Counted from the first letter of the stretch, positions 8,956 to 17,377 are shown. The stretch is DNA of 64,000 nucleotides from Streptomyces sp. HB132 (GCF_016909575.1 NZ_JAFBGA010000020.1:62001-126000); one strand, 5' to 3'. Made by a program: numbers and translations. Notes: generated from the letters alone by a model not told the origin.

Positions 8956-9535
8956 TCAGGAGGATTCGCTCCGCGGGCGGCGGTAGTGGAGCAGTACGAC
9001 GCCGTTGCCGAAGGTGTGGGTGCCGGTGAGCCGGAGAGGCAACGGTGTCACCCCGGACGGCGAGAACAGCGGAGTGCCCCGGCCCAGTACGACCGGATGG
9101 ACGTACAGCTCGAACTCGTCGATCAGACCCAGGCGCATGAAGGCCGCGGCGAGATCGGCACCGCCGACCAGCATGTCCCCGCCCGGTCGTGCCTGCAGTG
9201 CGCGGATGTCCTCGACGACGACGTCGCGTACCACGGTGGTGTTCCAGCCCGCCCGGTCCAGGGTCCTGGAGAACACGAACTTCGGCATGTCCCGCCAGAT
9301 GGCCGCGAATTCCGCCACCGAGGCCGGGCTCGACGGATCACTGTCCGCGGTCGGCCAGAACCCGGCCATCATCTCGTAGGTGACACGGCCGTCCAGGAAA
9401 GCCCCGACCGTTGCTCATCCGCCGGTTGAAGTGACCGTGCACCTCCTCGTCGACGAGGTGCCGGTCCAGCTCTCGGTCCGGTCCCTCGAAGAAGCCGTCG
9501 AGGGACACCGACATCATCAGGATGATCTTTCTCAT
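8956..9535 (-). pseudogene. Dihydrofolate reductase-like (RibD C-terminal domain) gene, frameshifted
   Basis: Two overlapping minus-strand frames together encode one DHFR/RibD_C-fold protein. The first (from ATG 9535) begins MRKIILMMSVSLDGFFEGP and runs in good register to about HFNRRMSN. The second continues from about 9413 as GAFLDGRVTYEMMAGFWPTAD and ends SESS at 8956. It includes the nucleotide-binding GGADLAAAFMRLGLIDE and the HPVVLGRGTPLF segment. One extra base near 9403-9414, in a run of G and C on the coding strand, separates the halves. Either the gene is inactivated or the base is a sequencing error. The combined length, about 192 residues, is normal for this family of uncharacterised reductases. 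Confidence 0.75.
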
Positions 9536-9577
9536 GTGCCCTCGCGGTGGAGTGAGGGGCCGGTGCCCCGCCGGGTG

Positions 9578-10108
9578 TCAGCCGGACCGGCTCCCCATCA
9601 TCATGGCGAACGAATCAGGATCGCCGTCGAATCCGCGGACGTCCCCCTTGAAGCCCCAGGAACCCGAGGCGTCCCGGACGAACTCCGCGACGACCGCGGC
9701 GGTGGCGGCGGCCACCGCCGAGAAGTCGTCCTCCGCCAGATTCGTGTAGCCCTCGCGGATCTGCACTGCCGTGTGCTCTATCTGGCCGAAGGTCTTGCGG
9801 CCGTCGCGCTGCTGGATGGCCACTCCCACGACGACCCTGGAGTAGGCGTCCGACAACCGGTCCAGTTCGAGCGTCATGACCTCGTCGAAGCCGAACCCCT
9901 GTCCGGTCCGGCTGTCCCGGTTCAATGTGATGGTTCCGTCCGGCGACCTGCTGTCGAAGTGCACGAGATAGGCGGGGCTGCCGTAGGGGGCGTCCGTCCC
10001 GTACGTCGCCGCGATGATGTCGAGGTCGTTGGCGGGCTCGCCGGTGGCGCTGGGGTCCCACTTGACCCTTACTTCGACCTTCTCGATGTCCTTGTTGGGA
10101 GTGCTCAT
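9578..10108 (-). CDS. TerD-family protein
   Basis: A 176-residue member of the TerD/TerE/CABP family of calcium-binding cytoplasmic proteins linked to tellurite resistance and, in Streptomyces, to differentiation. The start ATG at 10108 is preceded by GAGGAGG. The sequence shows the ANDLDIIAATYG strand equivalent to the DLD calcium ligand motif, HFDSRSPDG, RTGQGFGFDEVMTLELDRL, and a C-terminal WGFKGDVRG segment. It stands alone, with no ter operon partners nearby, so it is probably one of the dispersed paralogues. No specific role can be assigned. Confidence 0.85.
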   Translation of the reverse strand: MSTPNKDIEKVEVRVKWDPSATGEPANDLDIIAATYGTDAPYGSPAYLVHFDSRSPDGTITLNRDSRTGQGFGFDEVMTLELDRLSDAYSRVVVGVAIQQRDGRKTFGQIEHTAVQIREGYTNLAEDDFSAVAAATAAVVAEFVRDASGSWGFKGDVRGFDGDPDSFAMMMGSRSG

Positions 10109-10299
10109 CGGACGTGCCTCCTCGCTGCTGGACCGTCGGACCTCTTCCATCCTCAGATCATGTCCGTAACTGTCCGTGGATCCAACCGCGTTGGAATCGG
10201 TCGTCGCATTCGGGCCATGGTGTGGCCGGAGTTGTGCGCTATCGGCGCCGACAGGTCCCGGCCGGTCGGGGAGCGTGACCCGCGCCACGCCGGGCGCCG

Positions 10300-10305
10300 T
10301 ACGAT
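10300..10305 (+). promoter_or_regulatory. -10 element (TACGAT), leaderless DUF4937 gene
   Basis: TACGAT is followed by six bases and then GTG 10312, placing the transcription start at or next to the first base of the start codon. This supports that start over any internal one. Confidence 0.55.
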
Positions 10306-10311
10306 GGCGCA

Positions 10312-10917
10312 GTGCTGGTCAAGTGGATTCGCTGCACCGTGGTGGACCGCCGCGGTTTCGAGCGGGGGCAGCGGAAGTGGGCGGGGCTGCTCGATGAGCC
10401 GGGATTCCGTACCCAGAGCGGCGGGTGGAGCCGAGGGCGGCCCGACGTCGCCCACGTGTTCGCGTTCTGGGAGAACCGGGTCTTCTACGACTCCTTCATG
10501 GCCCGCGGACACGACACCCTGGCCGCGGCGCAGTCCGGTATGTACAAGGACCTGAGTGTCAGCCTCTTCGAGTACCGCTTCGATGTGAAGACCGGTTTCG
10601 CGCCGGATTTCACCGACGCGGACGTGGTCAGGGTCGCGCACAGCCGGGTGTACGAGGATCGTGTCGACCACTTCGCGCTGATGCAGCAGCGCGTGTGGAA
10701 CCCCGCCATGGCCGGTTCCCCCGGCATGCTGCGCGGAGTCTTCGGAGAAGCCCCGGGACACGAGTTCCTGGTGCTGTCCATGTGGCAGTCGAGCGCCGAA
10801 CGAGGCAAGTACCGGCCCGACAGCGTCGCCCGGCTGTCGGCGCGGGCGGAGACCGAGAAGGACGTCGAATCGCTCACGGGGGACGTGGTGCAGCTCGAAC
10901 CGTCGTGGACGGTCTGA
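10312..10917 (+). CDS. DUF4937 (YdbC-like) domain protein
   Basis: A 201-residue cytoplasmic protein. The first ~95 residues (MLVKWIRCTVVDRRGFERGQ onward, with GGWSRGRPDVAHVFAFWE) match my memory of the DUF4937/YdbC ferredoxin-like fold, related to antibiotic biosynthesis monooxygenase-like barrels. The second half (HSRVYEDRVDHFALMQQRVWNPAM, then FLVLSMWQS) looks like a second copy of the same alpha-beta barrel. The protein may therefore be a tandem dimer in one chain. GTG start as placed by the leaderless promoter. Function unknown. Confidence 0.75.
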   Translation: MLVKWIRCTVVDRRGFERGQRKWAGLLDEPGFRTQSGGWSRGRPDVAHVFAFWENRVFYDSFMARGHDTLAAAQSGMYKDLSVSLFEYRFDVKTGFAPDFTDADVVRVAHSRVYEDRVDHFALMQQRVWNPAMAGSPGMLRGVFGEAPGHEFLVLSMWQSSAERGKYRPDSVARLSARAETEKDVESLTGDVVQLEPSWTV

Positions 10918-10966
10918 GCGGGCCCTCCGGTCGTTTCCTCGGTCACATACGCCGGATGGGGCCCGC
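10918..10966 (+). terminator. Probable terminator after DUF4937 gene
   Basis: gcgggccc directly after the stop codon pairs with gggcccgc (10959-10966). An inner tccgg/ccgga pair extends the stem, with a long central loop. Confidence 0.5.
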
Positions 10967-10995
10967 ACAGTTGCTCGAGCGGGCCGGACGCCGTC

Positions 10996-11001
10996 TAGGG
11001 T
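10996..11001 (+). promoter_or_regulatory. -10 element (TAGGGT), leaderless phosphatase gene
   Basis: TAGGGT, six bases, then ATG at 11008. A weak -35 (TTGCTC, 10971-10976) lies 19 bases upstream. Confidence 0.55.
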
Positions 11002-11007
11002 CGGTAC

Positions 11008-11688
11008 ATGGCACGACCGCAACGCATCGTTCTTGTCCGCCACGGCGAGTCCGAGGGCAATGTCGACGACTCGGTCTACGAACGCGAGCCCGACCACGCC
11101 CTCAGACTCACGGCGCAGGGCAGGCGTCAGGCGGCGGCGACGGGCTCCGAGCTGCGTGAGACCTTCGGTGACGAGCGTGTCAGTGTCTACGTCTCGCCCT
11201 ACCGGCGCACTCATGAGACGTTCAGGGCGTTCGGCCTCGAACCGGAGCACGTGCGCGTCAGGGAGGAGCCCCGGCTGCGCGAGCAGGACTGGGGCAACTG
11301 GCAGGACCGGGACGACGTCAGGCTGCAGAAGGCCTACCGGGACGCCTACGGGCACTTCTTCTACCGCTTCGCGCAGGGCGAGTCCGGGGCCGATGTGTAC
11401 GACCGGGTCGACGCCTTCCTGGAGAGCCTCCACCGCAGCTTCGAGGCCCCCGACCATCCGCCGAACGTCCTGCTGGTCACCCACGGCCTGACCATGAGGC
11501 TCTTCTGTATGCGCTGGTTCCACTGGTCGGTCGCGGAATTCGAGTCGCTGTCCAATCCCGGAAACGGGGAATCCAGAGTGCTGCTGCTCGGCGAGGACGG
11601 CCGCTACACGCTCGACCGGCCCTTCGAGCAGTGGCGCACCCCTGAGCCCTACGGCGTCACCGGTGAGCCGTACGGCATCACCGGATAG
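11008..11688 (+). CDS. Histidine phosphatase superfamily protein (phosphoglycerate mutase-like)
   Basis: A 226-residue branch-1 histidine phosphatase. The catalytic signature R11-H12-G13-E14 (LVRHGESEGN) carries the phospho-accepting histidine. The YVSPYRRTHETF segment supplies the second arginine, and LLVTHGLTMR the second histidine. It lacks the insertions of true cofactor-dependent phosphoglycerate mutase, so it is more likely a phosphatase of unknown substrate. The tail contains a short near-repeat (EPYGVTG, EPYGITG). Its TAG stop codon forms part of the next gene's -10 element, and the ADP-ribosylglycohydrolase gene begins 12 bases on. Confidence 0.88.
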   Translation: MARPQRIVLVRHGESEGNVDDSVYEREPDHALRLTAQGRRQAAATGSELRETFGDERVSVYVSPYRRTHETFRAFGLEPEHVRVREEPRLREQDWGNWQDRDDVRLQKAYRDAYGHFFYRFAQGESGADVYDRVDAFLESLHRSFEAPDHPPNVLLVTHGLTMRLFCMRWFHWSVAEFESLSNPGNGESRVLLLGEDGRYTLDRPFEQWRTPEPYGVTGEPYGITG

Positions 11689-11691
11689 AGT
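11686..11691 (+). promoter_or_regulatory. -10 element (TAGAGT) overlapping the phosphatase stop codon
   Basis: The first three bases of TAGAGT are the stop codon of the upstream gene. Nine bases later comes ATG 11701, giving a near-leaderless transcript. GGCGGAG in between could also act as a weak ribosome binding site on a readthrough message. Confidence 0.45.
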
Positions 11692-11700
11692 GGCGGAGCG

Positions 11701-12612
11701 ATGACCGCTGACTCTGCTACCGACCGCTTCGAACGCGCTCTGGCCAGCCTGCGTGGACTGTCCGTGGGGGATGCCCTCGGCTCCCAGTTCTTCGTCCCGG
11801 CCAATTACCCCCTGCTCAAGAGCCGTGACCTGCCGCCCGACGGCTGGCAGTGGACCGACGACACCGAGATGGCCTGCTCCGTGCTGTCCGTGCTGGCCGC
11901 CCACGAGCGGATCGACCAGGACGCGCTCGCCCGCTCCTTCGCCCACCACCACGACTTCGACCGGGGCTACGGGCCCGCGGTCAACCGGCTGCTCAGGCTG
12001 GTGAGAGAAGGCGGCGACTGGCGGGAGCTGGCTTCGGCCCTCTTCCAGGGGCAGGGGTCCTGGGGCAACGGTTCGGCGATGCGCATCGCGCCGCTGGGCG
12101 CCTGGTACGCGAACGACCCCGAGCAGGCCACCCACCAGGCGGAGATCTCCTCGTACACCACCCATCAGCACCGCGAAGCCGTCGTCGGGGCGATGGCGGT
12201 CGCGGCCGCCGCCGCTCTCGTCGCCGCACCGGGAGGGCCGCCGACACCGGAGGACCTGATCGACGGCGTCGTCGCCCTCGTACCGCGCAGTGCTGTCGGC
12301 GCCGGGCTGCGCAGGGCGCGCGACATGCTCGACTACCGGGACGCCGGGACGGTCGCGGCGGTGCTCGGCAACGGCCGCCGTACGAGTGCGCACGACACGG
12401 TCCCGTTCGCGCTCTGGTCCGCGGCGCGGAGCCTCGGCGACTTCGAGCAGGCCTTCTGGGTGACGGCGCAGGCGGGAGGCGACGTGGACACCACCTGCGC
12501 CATCGTCGGCGGAATCGTCGCGGCGGAGCCGGCCGGTGCCCCTCCGGCGGACTGGCTGGCCCGGACGGAGCAGCTCCCGCCCTGGGTCCCTCTCGCTCCG
12601 GTGCGCGGCTGA
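11701..12612 (+). CDS. ADP-ribosylglycohydrolase family protein
   Basis: A 303-residue enzyme of the DraG/ARH fold, which removes ADP-ribose from proteins or small molecules using a two-metal (Mg/Mn) centre. The family hallmarks are present: GDALGSQF near the N-terminus; W-T-D53-D54-T-E56-M metal ligands; GQGSWGNGSAMRIAPLG in the middle; and AGGDVDTTCAIVGGIV at the C-terminus, where the aspartates and threonine complete the metal site. Length is normal. Only 12 bases follow the upstream phosphatase gene, so both a shared message and its own promoter are possible. Its stop codon lies in the first of three 29-base tandem repeats. The substrate cannot be inferred. Confidence 0.92.
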   Translation: MTADSATDRFERALASLRGLSVGDALGSQFFVPANYPLLKSRDLPPDGWQWTDDTEMACSVLSVLAAHERIDQDALARSFAHHHDFDRGYGPAVNRLLRLVREGGDWRELASALFQGQGSWGNGSAMRIAPLGAWYANDPEQATHQAEISSYTTHQHREAVVGAMAVAAAAALVAAPGGPPTPEDLIDGVVALVPRSAVGAGLRRARDMLDYRDAGTVAAVLGNGRRTSAHDTVPFALWSAARSLGDFEQAFWVTAQAGGDVDTTCAIVGGIVAAEPAGAPPADWLARTEQLPPWVPLAPVRG

Positions 12613-12689
12613 GGTGGCGCGGGACCCGCGGGCGCGGCTGACGTACTGCGGGGCCCGTGGGCGCAGCTGACGCGCGTCGGGGTCCGTGG
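12603..12689 (+). repeat. Three tandem imperfect 29-base repeats
   Basis: Copies at 12603-12631, 12632-12660 and 12661-12689 each begin gcgcggctga or gcgcagctga and end with a cccgcgg-, cccgtgg- or tccgtgg-type end. The first copy contains the last codons and the TGA stop of the ADP-ribosylglycohydrolase gene. Each later copy repeats the ...ctga core just past the gene. Confidence 0.75.
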
Positions 12690-12886
12690 GCCATGCCCCG
12701 GTATCGACAGGTTCACTGTCACGGTCCTGCCACAGCAGGGAACGTGACCGCCCGGACAGCCGGAACGGAACTTACTCTTTCGGCCACGACGCCCTCATCG
12801 ATCTTGGTGGGCGCGCGCCTAGAGACGCCGGGGCCGTCGTGCCGCGATGTGGCCGTGCGAGCGGACCTCGGTGGGGGAGGGGTCCC

Positions 12887-14689
12887 ATGTCCGATCAGTC
12901 GTCCGATGCGTCCAGCAGGCCCGAGACGTCGGCGGAGTCCCGTGACGTGACGGAATCCGCGTCCGGCACGGCACCTGAGGCGGTGAGCGAGGCGCCGCCC
13001 GGAGGTGGCGGCCGGGCGAAGGCCGCCGGGGAGCGGTCGGCTGCGGGCAAGGAGCTCGCACTTACGTCCACTCCGCCGGTTCCACCGCAGAACGCCGGAC
13101 CGGACGTGCCGAAGGTGCCCGCCTATCTCGGGGCGCCGCCCGGGGACGTCTGGCAGAAGCGGAGACAGCAGCCGCCGCCCGGTGTGCTCTCACGGCTGCG
13201 GGCCGCGTCCCCGCCCGCGATCGGACCGGGCACACTCTGGTCGGCCTTCGCCACAGCACTGCTCAGCGCCCTGCTGCTCGGCGACGGCCTTGGGCCCAAC
13301 CTGCTGATCGTGGCCCTGCCCGCAGCCCTGGGCGCCTTCTTCGCCGCGCGCTCCGCACGGCGCCGGCTGCGGCCCTGGACCGCCGTCTGGGCGGTGGGCG
13401 GTCTGGCGCTCCTGGCGGTCCCGGCGCTCCGGGCAGCAGGATGGCCGGTCTTCCTGGCAGTCGTCTCGGCCCTCGCCCTGGGCTCGCTCGCCCTGCACGG
13501 AAGCCGCAGCTGGCAGGGGGTGCTGCTCGGTTCGGTGGGGCTGTTCCCCTCGGCCTCGGCGGGCGTGCGCTGGGGATGGCAGGGGGTACGCGCCCGAGCG
13601 GACGACTCCCGGGGCCGGGTGCGCACCGTCGTGCGCAGCACTGCGGTGGCCGTGGTGCTGCTCATCGTGTTCGGCGCGCTCTTCGCCTCGGCGGACGCGG
13701 CATTCGCCGACCTGCTGGGCAGCCTCACCCCCGACGCGTCGGTCGGTGACAGCCCCTGGCGCGTGTTCCTCTTCGCACTGGGGCTCGTCGGAGCACTGGC
13801 CACCGCGTACAGTGCCGCCGCGCCGGTGCGCTGGGACGGCATCACCATCCGGCCGGGCAAGGCCAGGAACAGGGCCGAGTGGGCGCTCCCGCTGATCGTT
13901 CTCAACCTGCTCTTCGCCGCCTTCATCACGCTGCAGCTCGTCGTCCTCCTCGGCGGGTACGACAAAGTGCTGGAGGAGACGGGGCTGACCCCCGCCGCGT
14001 ACGCCCGCCAGGGCTTCTGGCAGCTCCTCTGGGCCACGGTGCTGACCCTGATCGTCATCGCACTCGCCCTGCGCTGGGCCCCGAGGGGCGGACCGCACGA
14101 CCGGACCCTGGTCCGGAGCGTCCTCGGTGTCCTGTGCGTCCTCACACTCGTCGTCGTGGCCTCCGCGCTGCGCCGCATGGACCTCTACGTGGACGCCTTC
14201 GGTCTGACCCGGTTGCGGATCTCCGTGGCCGCCGTGGAGCTCTGGCTCGGGGTGGTGCTGGTCCTGATCCTCGCTGCCGGTGTCTTCGGAGCCAGACTGC
14301 TGCCGCGCGCCATCGCCGTGAGCGCCGCCGTCGGCGTGCTCGCCTTCGGCCTGGTCTCGCCGGACGGACTGATCGCCGAACAGAGCGTCCAGCGGCACCG
14401 CAGTGAAAGGCCGATCGACATCGAATACCTCAAGGGGCTCTCCGCTGATGCCGTACCGGCCCTGAACACGCTGCCCGAACCGCTGAGGTCGTGTGCCCTG
14501 GAGAACCTCGATCGCGACCTCAGGGTCATGGACGCTCCGTGGTACGCCTCCAGCTGGGGCGAAGTCAGGGCCCGGGACATCCTGGAGAAGCATCCCGTAC
14601 AGAACCACGGGACCGAGTGCTACCGCCAAGGCCAGGGAACCGGCGAGCGCGAGGGGTACGAGGAGGACCACTCGTACGATCCGTACTGA
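12887..14689 (+). CDS. DUF4153 multi-spanning membrane protein
   Basis: A 600-residue integral membrane protein. The start ATG at 12887 (MSDQSSDASS) follows GGGGGAGGGG. About 110 residues of Ser/Pro/Gly-rich cytoplasmic N-terminus precede some ten to eleven hydrophobic segments. Examples are LWSAFATALLSALLLG, VVLLIVFGALFASADAAFADL and LILAAGVFGARLL. The FASADAAFADLL and LRRMDLYVDAFGLTRLRI segments are typical of the DUF4153/DUF4173 family. The last ~90 residues are hydrophilic, probably cytoplasmic, and end in an acidic/Tyr-rich tail. No catalytic motif is apparent and no partner gene is adjacent. Function unknown. Confidence 0.85.
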   Translation: MSDQSSDASSRPETSAESRDVTESASGTAPEAVSEAPPGGGGRAKAAGERSAAGKELALTSTPPVPPQNAGPDVPKVPAYLGAPPGDVWQKRRQQPPPGVLSRLRAASPPAIGPGTLWSAFATALLSALLLGDGLGPNLLIVALPAALGAFFAARSARRRLRPWTAVWAVGGLALLAVPALRAAGWPVFLAVVSALALGSLALHGSRSWQGVLLGSVGLFPSASAGVRWGWQGVRARADDSRGRVRTVVRSTAVAVVLLIVFGALFASADAAFADLLGSLTPDASVGDSPWRVFLFALGLVGALATAYSAAAPVRWDGITIRPGKARNRAEWALPLIVLNLLFAAFITLQLVVLLGGYDKVLEETGLTPAAYARQGFWQLLWATVLTLIVIALALRWAPRGGPHDRTLVRSVLGVLCVLTLVVVASALRRMDLYVDAFGLTRLRISVAAVELWLGVVLVLILAAGVFGARLLPRAIAVSAAVGVLAFGLVSPDGLIAEQSVQRHRSERPIDIEYLKGLSADAVPALNTLPEPLRSCALENLDRDLRVMDAPWYASSWGEVRARDILEKHPVQNHGTECYRQGQGTGEREGYEEDHSYDPY

Positions 14690-14814
14690 CCCCTCACCCG
14701 TACCGAGCAGGCCGGGCTTTCACCTGTGCTGAGGGGCGTCCCGTCGTGAAGCCGGCCGCCCCGGGCGGCCCGGCCTGCGACGACCCGCGGGCCCGGCTGC
14801 GGCTGTGTGCGCGT

Positions 14815-14848
14815 CGTGTGGGCCGCCTCTGGGGAGGCGGCCCACACG
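14815..14848 (+). terminator. Strong hairpin terminator after DUF4153 gene
   Basis: Perfect 15-bp stem, cgtgtgggccgcctc (14815-14829) with gaggcggcccacacg (14834-14848), and a four-base loop. Confidence 0.85.
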
Positions 14849-15259
14849 GTTCCGCCCGGGCCGGCCCCCGTACGTGCCTCCGATGGCTTCCTCACCGCGC
14901 CGGCTCAGGCCTTGGGCATCCCGAACACCTGGTGGTGGTTCGACGGCGTTCGGGAACGCCGCCCGGCCGACGACGCCGGTGCCACGTGCCGCCCCCCGAC
15001 CTGCCGTGGCATGCGTCCGACGTGCAACTGCCGAAGCCGCCGGGCGAGTTCGCTGCCGACTGAGGACCGGCGTGCGGACGTGAGGAGAGGGACAGGGCTG
15101 TCACCTGCCCGATCCGGCCGGGCCCCGGCCGCACTCGCGCCGCTTCGGGCGCCGAGCGGGCTTCCGCCGCGCACCGGCTCCGGGCGCCCCGGACGAGGTC
15201 GGGCCGGTGCCGAAACCGCCGGACGGCACCCCGGGGTGTTCTTGCCGTCCCCATCGGCG
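14849..15259. other. No convincing gene between DUF4153 terminator and rnhB
   Basis: Over 400 bases with only low-complexity Arg/Pro/Ala frames. A minus-strand frame ending at 14905 with ...NHHQVFGMPKA has a natural-looking C-terminus but no recognisable fold, start signal or codon pattern upstream. It may be a decayed gene. No repeats or mobile-element ends are seen. Confidence 0.4.
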
Positions 15260-15265
15260 TAACCT
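15260..15265 (+). promoter_or_regulatory. -10 element (TAACCT) of rnhB
   Basis: TAACCT followed by ten bases and ATG 15276, giving a leader of only about four bases. GGCAGG lies inside this gap. Confidence 0.4.
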
Positions 15266-15275
15266 GGCAGGCGCC

Positions 15276-15986
15276 ATGCCGTACGAACCACCCACGCACA
15301 CCGTCGAGCGCTCACTGCGCGCTACGTCCGGTGCCAGGACCGTCGCAGGTGTCGATGAGGTCGGACGCGGAGCGTGGGCCGGCCCCGTCACCGTGTGCGC
15401 GGCCGTCACCGGTCTCCGTAGACCTCCTGAGGGCCTGACCGACTCCAAGCTGATCAGCCCCAAGCGCCGGGCGGAACTCGCCCCCGTGCTCGAGAAGTGG
15501 GTCACGGCCTACGGACTGGGGCACGCGTCACCGCTGGAGATCGACGATCTCGGCATGACCGCGGCTCTTCGTCTTGCGGCTGTCAGGGCGCTCGAGGCGC
15601 TGCCGGTGCGACCCGACGCCGTGATCCTCGACGGCAAGCACGATTACCTCGGACCGCCCTGGAACGTCCGCACCGTGATCAAGGGTGACCAGTCCTGCAT
15701 CGCCGTCGCGGCGGCCTCGGTGATCGCCAAGGTCCGACGGGACACGATGATGGGCGAACTGGGCGCGGACACGGGGCAGTACGCAGACTTCGCCTTCGGC
15801 GCGAACGCCGGTTATCCGTCGCCGGTGCACCGGGCCGCGCTGGAGGAGCGTGGGCCTACGCCTCACCATCGCCTCAGCTGGGCCTACCTCGACGCGCTGC
15901 CCAAGTGGCAGCACCTGAAGAAGGTCCGGTTCTCCGCGGAGGCGGCGGCACTGGAAAGCGGGGGCCAGCTCGGCTTCGATTTCTGA
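15276..15986 (+). CDS. rnhB: Ribonuclease HII
   Basis: Endonuclease that cuts the RNA strand of RNA-DNA hybrids and removes misincorporated ribonucleotides. It has 236 residues, normal for the family. The first metal ligands are D27-E28 in GVDEVGRGAWAGPV. The third carboxylate lies in AVILDGKHDYLG. The conserved SVIAKVRRD and the GYPSPVHRAAL and PTPHHRLSW segments follow, the last giving the HII-type C-terminal helices. The start is the ATG at 15276, since the protein then begins close to the family's usual N-terminus. It may be co-transcribed with the proline-rich gene 61 bases downstream. Confidence 0.96.
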   Translation: MPYEPPTHTVERSLRATSGARTVAGVDEVGRGAWAGPVTVCAAVTGLRRPPEGLTDSKLISPKRRAELAPVLEKWVTAYGLGHASPLEIDDLGMTAALRLAAVRALEALPVRPDAVILDGKHDYLGPPWNVRTVIKGDQSCIAVAAASVIAKVRRDTMMGELGADTGQYADFAFGANAGYPSPVHRAALEERGPTPHHRLSWAYLDALPKWQHLKKVRFSAEAAALESGGQLGFDF

Positions 15987-16047
15987 TCGCCCAGGCGTAC
16001 CCACCACCCGCCGGCGTTTTCGCGTCGGCTGTGACAGACCACCATTC

Positions 16048-16686
16048 ATGCCTCTCATCATCGAGGAGCCTCAGATTACCGAGAGCGCCCAGGGTCCCCG
16101 CGTCACTCCGGCCGCCGGCCGCACCGCGCCGACCCCCCGTCCTGTACCCGGCCCGCGTTCCGCGGCCACACCGCGCCCCGGAAACCCGGGCCGCGGCCCC
16201 GCGCGGCCCGCACCCCCGGCGCCGCGCCCGCACACCACACCCAGCACCCCCGCTGCCCCGGCTCCCGCCGTGCGGAAGGTGCCCGAACAGGGTTCCACCG
16301 CGCAGTTCCAGCTCATTCCGTCCTCGGCCGACGGTGCGGTCGACGCTGCCGAGGAGACCGTCGACCTGTTGCTCGACTCCGGCCGGGCACCTGGGGACAT
16401 CCTGGTGCTCACCACCGGCGAACAGCACCCCTGGGCCGCGCACGAACTCTCCTTCGGAGAGGCGACGTACTGGGCCCAGCACGACGCGGGTGACGACGTG
16501 TTCTTCGCCCGCACGGCCGACGCGGGCCGTTGCGCCTCTCGTTCAGTGATCGTCGTCGCGGTGAACAGCGATCTCGACGACGCCGCTGCCCGTGCGCTGA
16601 CAGGCCTACGGGAGCGCGTCGGCGCCCTGCTGATCGTGTGCGGGGACCCGCAGAAGATCAACTCGGCGCTCGGTGCCGGGGTCTGA
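16048..16686 (+). CDS. Proline-rich protein with helicase-C-terminus-like domain
   Basis: A 212-residue protein of unknown function. Residues 15-80 are a Pro/Ala/Arg-rich, probably disordered region. Residues 85-212 look like an isolated alpha-beta domain. The pattern VDLLLDSGRAPGDILVLTTGEQHPW, then a strand-rich middle, then GALLIVCGDPQKIN resembles domain 2B/C-terminal portions of UvrD-like helicases (AVLT..., then LIVCGDP). No Walker motifs are present, so helicase activity is not expected. That resemblance is my inference from pattern and needs a profile search. It follows rnhB on the same strand and ends at a strong bidirectional terminator. Confidence 0.7.
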   Translation: MPLIIEEPQITESAQGPRVTPAAGRTAPTPRPVPGPRSAATPRPGNPGRGPARPAPPAPRPHTTPSTPAAPAPAVRKVPEQGSTAQFQLIPSSADGAVDAAEETVDLLLDSGRAPGDILVLTTGEQHPWAAHELSFGEATYWAQHDAGDDVFFARTADAGRCASRSVIVVAVNSDLDDAAARALTGLRERVGALLIVCGDPQKINSALGAGV

Positions 16687-16696
16687 CGATATGTCC

Positions 16697-16736
16697 GTGG
16701 GGTCCCGGGCGTCCGTGAGGACGTCCGGGACCCCAC
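16697..16736. terminator. Bidirectional terminator with GTGA tetraloop
   Basis: 18-bp stem containing one G-U pair: gtggggtcccgggcgtcc (16697-16714) with ggacgtccgggaccccac (16719-16736), closed by a GNRA-type gtga loop. It lies between convergent genes, 11 bases after one stop and 9 bases after the other. Confidence 0.88.
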
Positions 16737-16744
16737 GTCCCGTT

Positions 16745-17377
16745 TCAGCGGGCTGCGCTTCGTCTCAGTGCCTCGGCCGCCCCGCCCCCGGTGCGCAGCG
16801 GGACGGGATCGGGGTCGGTGGAGGTGTCCGCCAGCGCCGACGGCCTGGACAGCAGAGTCGGACTGCGGCCGCCCCGGCCTTCGCCGAGGACCTGCCAGCC
16901 TCCACGCGTCAGGGTGATGTAGGCCCCGCACCGAAGGCCGTGCAGCGTGCAGGCGTCTCTCAGCCCCCACATCCACGCCCCGTCCTCCTCCGTCCAACGC
17001 TCGTCGCCCTCACGGCAGTAGAGCAGGACCGCGGTACGCACCGGGGTGCGGCGCCGCAGATCGTGCGGGATCACACGGCGCAGATGTGCGAGCAGGGCGT
17101 TGCGGAACTCCCAGCCGTCCGTGGCGACGGTGGACCGCCGGGCGAAGGAGGCGCTGGCCGTGAGGCGTTCCTCATGGTCGAGGACGGCGATGACCGCGGT
17201 GGCGGGAGTCGGGCGGTGCCGCGAGTGAAGGCCGCTGACCACCTCACGCGGACTGCGCAGCAGAGGTATGCCCGCCGCAGCCCACTCGGCTGGTTCGAGC
17301 ATTCTGGCAACATGGCTGACGGAGCCTGCGGACGCCGACAGAGATGTGGCTGCGGACGGAGCGAATCCGAAGGTCAC
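16745..17377 (-). CDS. Conserved hypothetical protein
   Basis: A 210-residue protein I cannot assign to a known family. The start is GTG at 17377 (VTFGFAPSAATSLSASAG), because GGGAGGACC directly precedes it. The frame extends further upstream without a better start. It is hydrophilic with no membrane segment. A central core (ATAVIAVLDHEERLTASASF, then WEFRNALLAHLRRVIPHDLRRR and TAVLLYCREGDERWTEEDGAWMWGLRDAC) alternates strands and helices like a nucleotide- or DNA-associated alpha-beta fold. Because RecQ lies upstream on the same strand (217 bases) and RNase HII opposite, a repair association is possible but is only context. Confidence 0.65.
   Translation of the reverse strand: MTFGFAPSAATSLSASAGSVSHVARMLEPAEWAAAGIPLLRSPREVVSGLHSRHRPTPATAVIAVLDHEERLTASASFARRSTVATDGWEFRNALLAHLRRVIPHDLRRRTPVRTAVLLYCREGDERWTEEDGAWMWGLRDACTLHGLRCGAYITLTRGGWQVLGEGRGGRSPTLLSRPSALADTSTDPDPVPLRTGGGAAEALRRSAAR

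Noticed and set aside
14905..15315. Possible minus-strand gene ending ...NHHQVFGMPKA
   Set aside because: The natural-looking C-terminus is not backed by any fold, start site or codon pattern. Kept only as a possible decayed gene in the region note.
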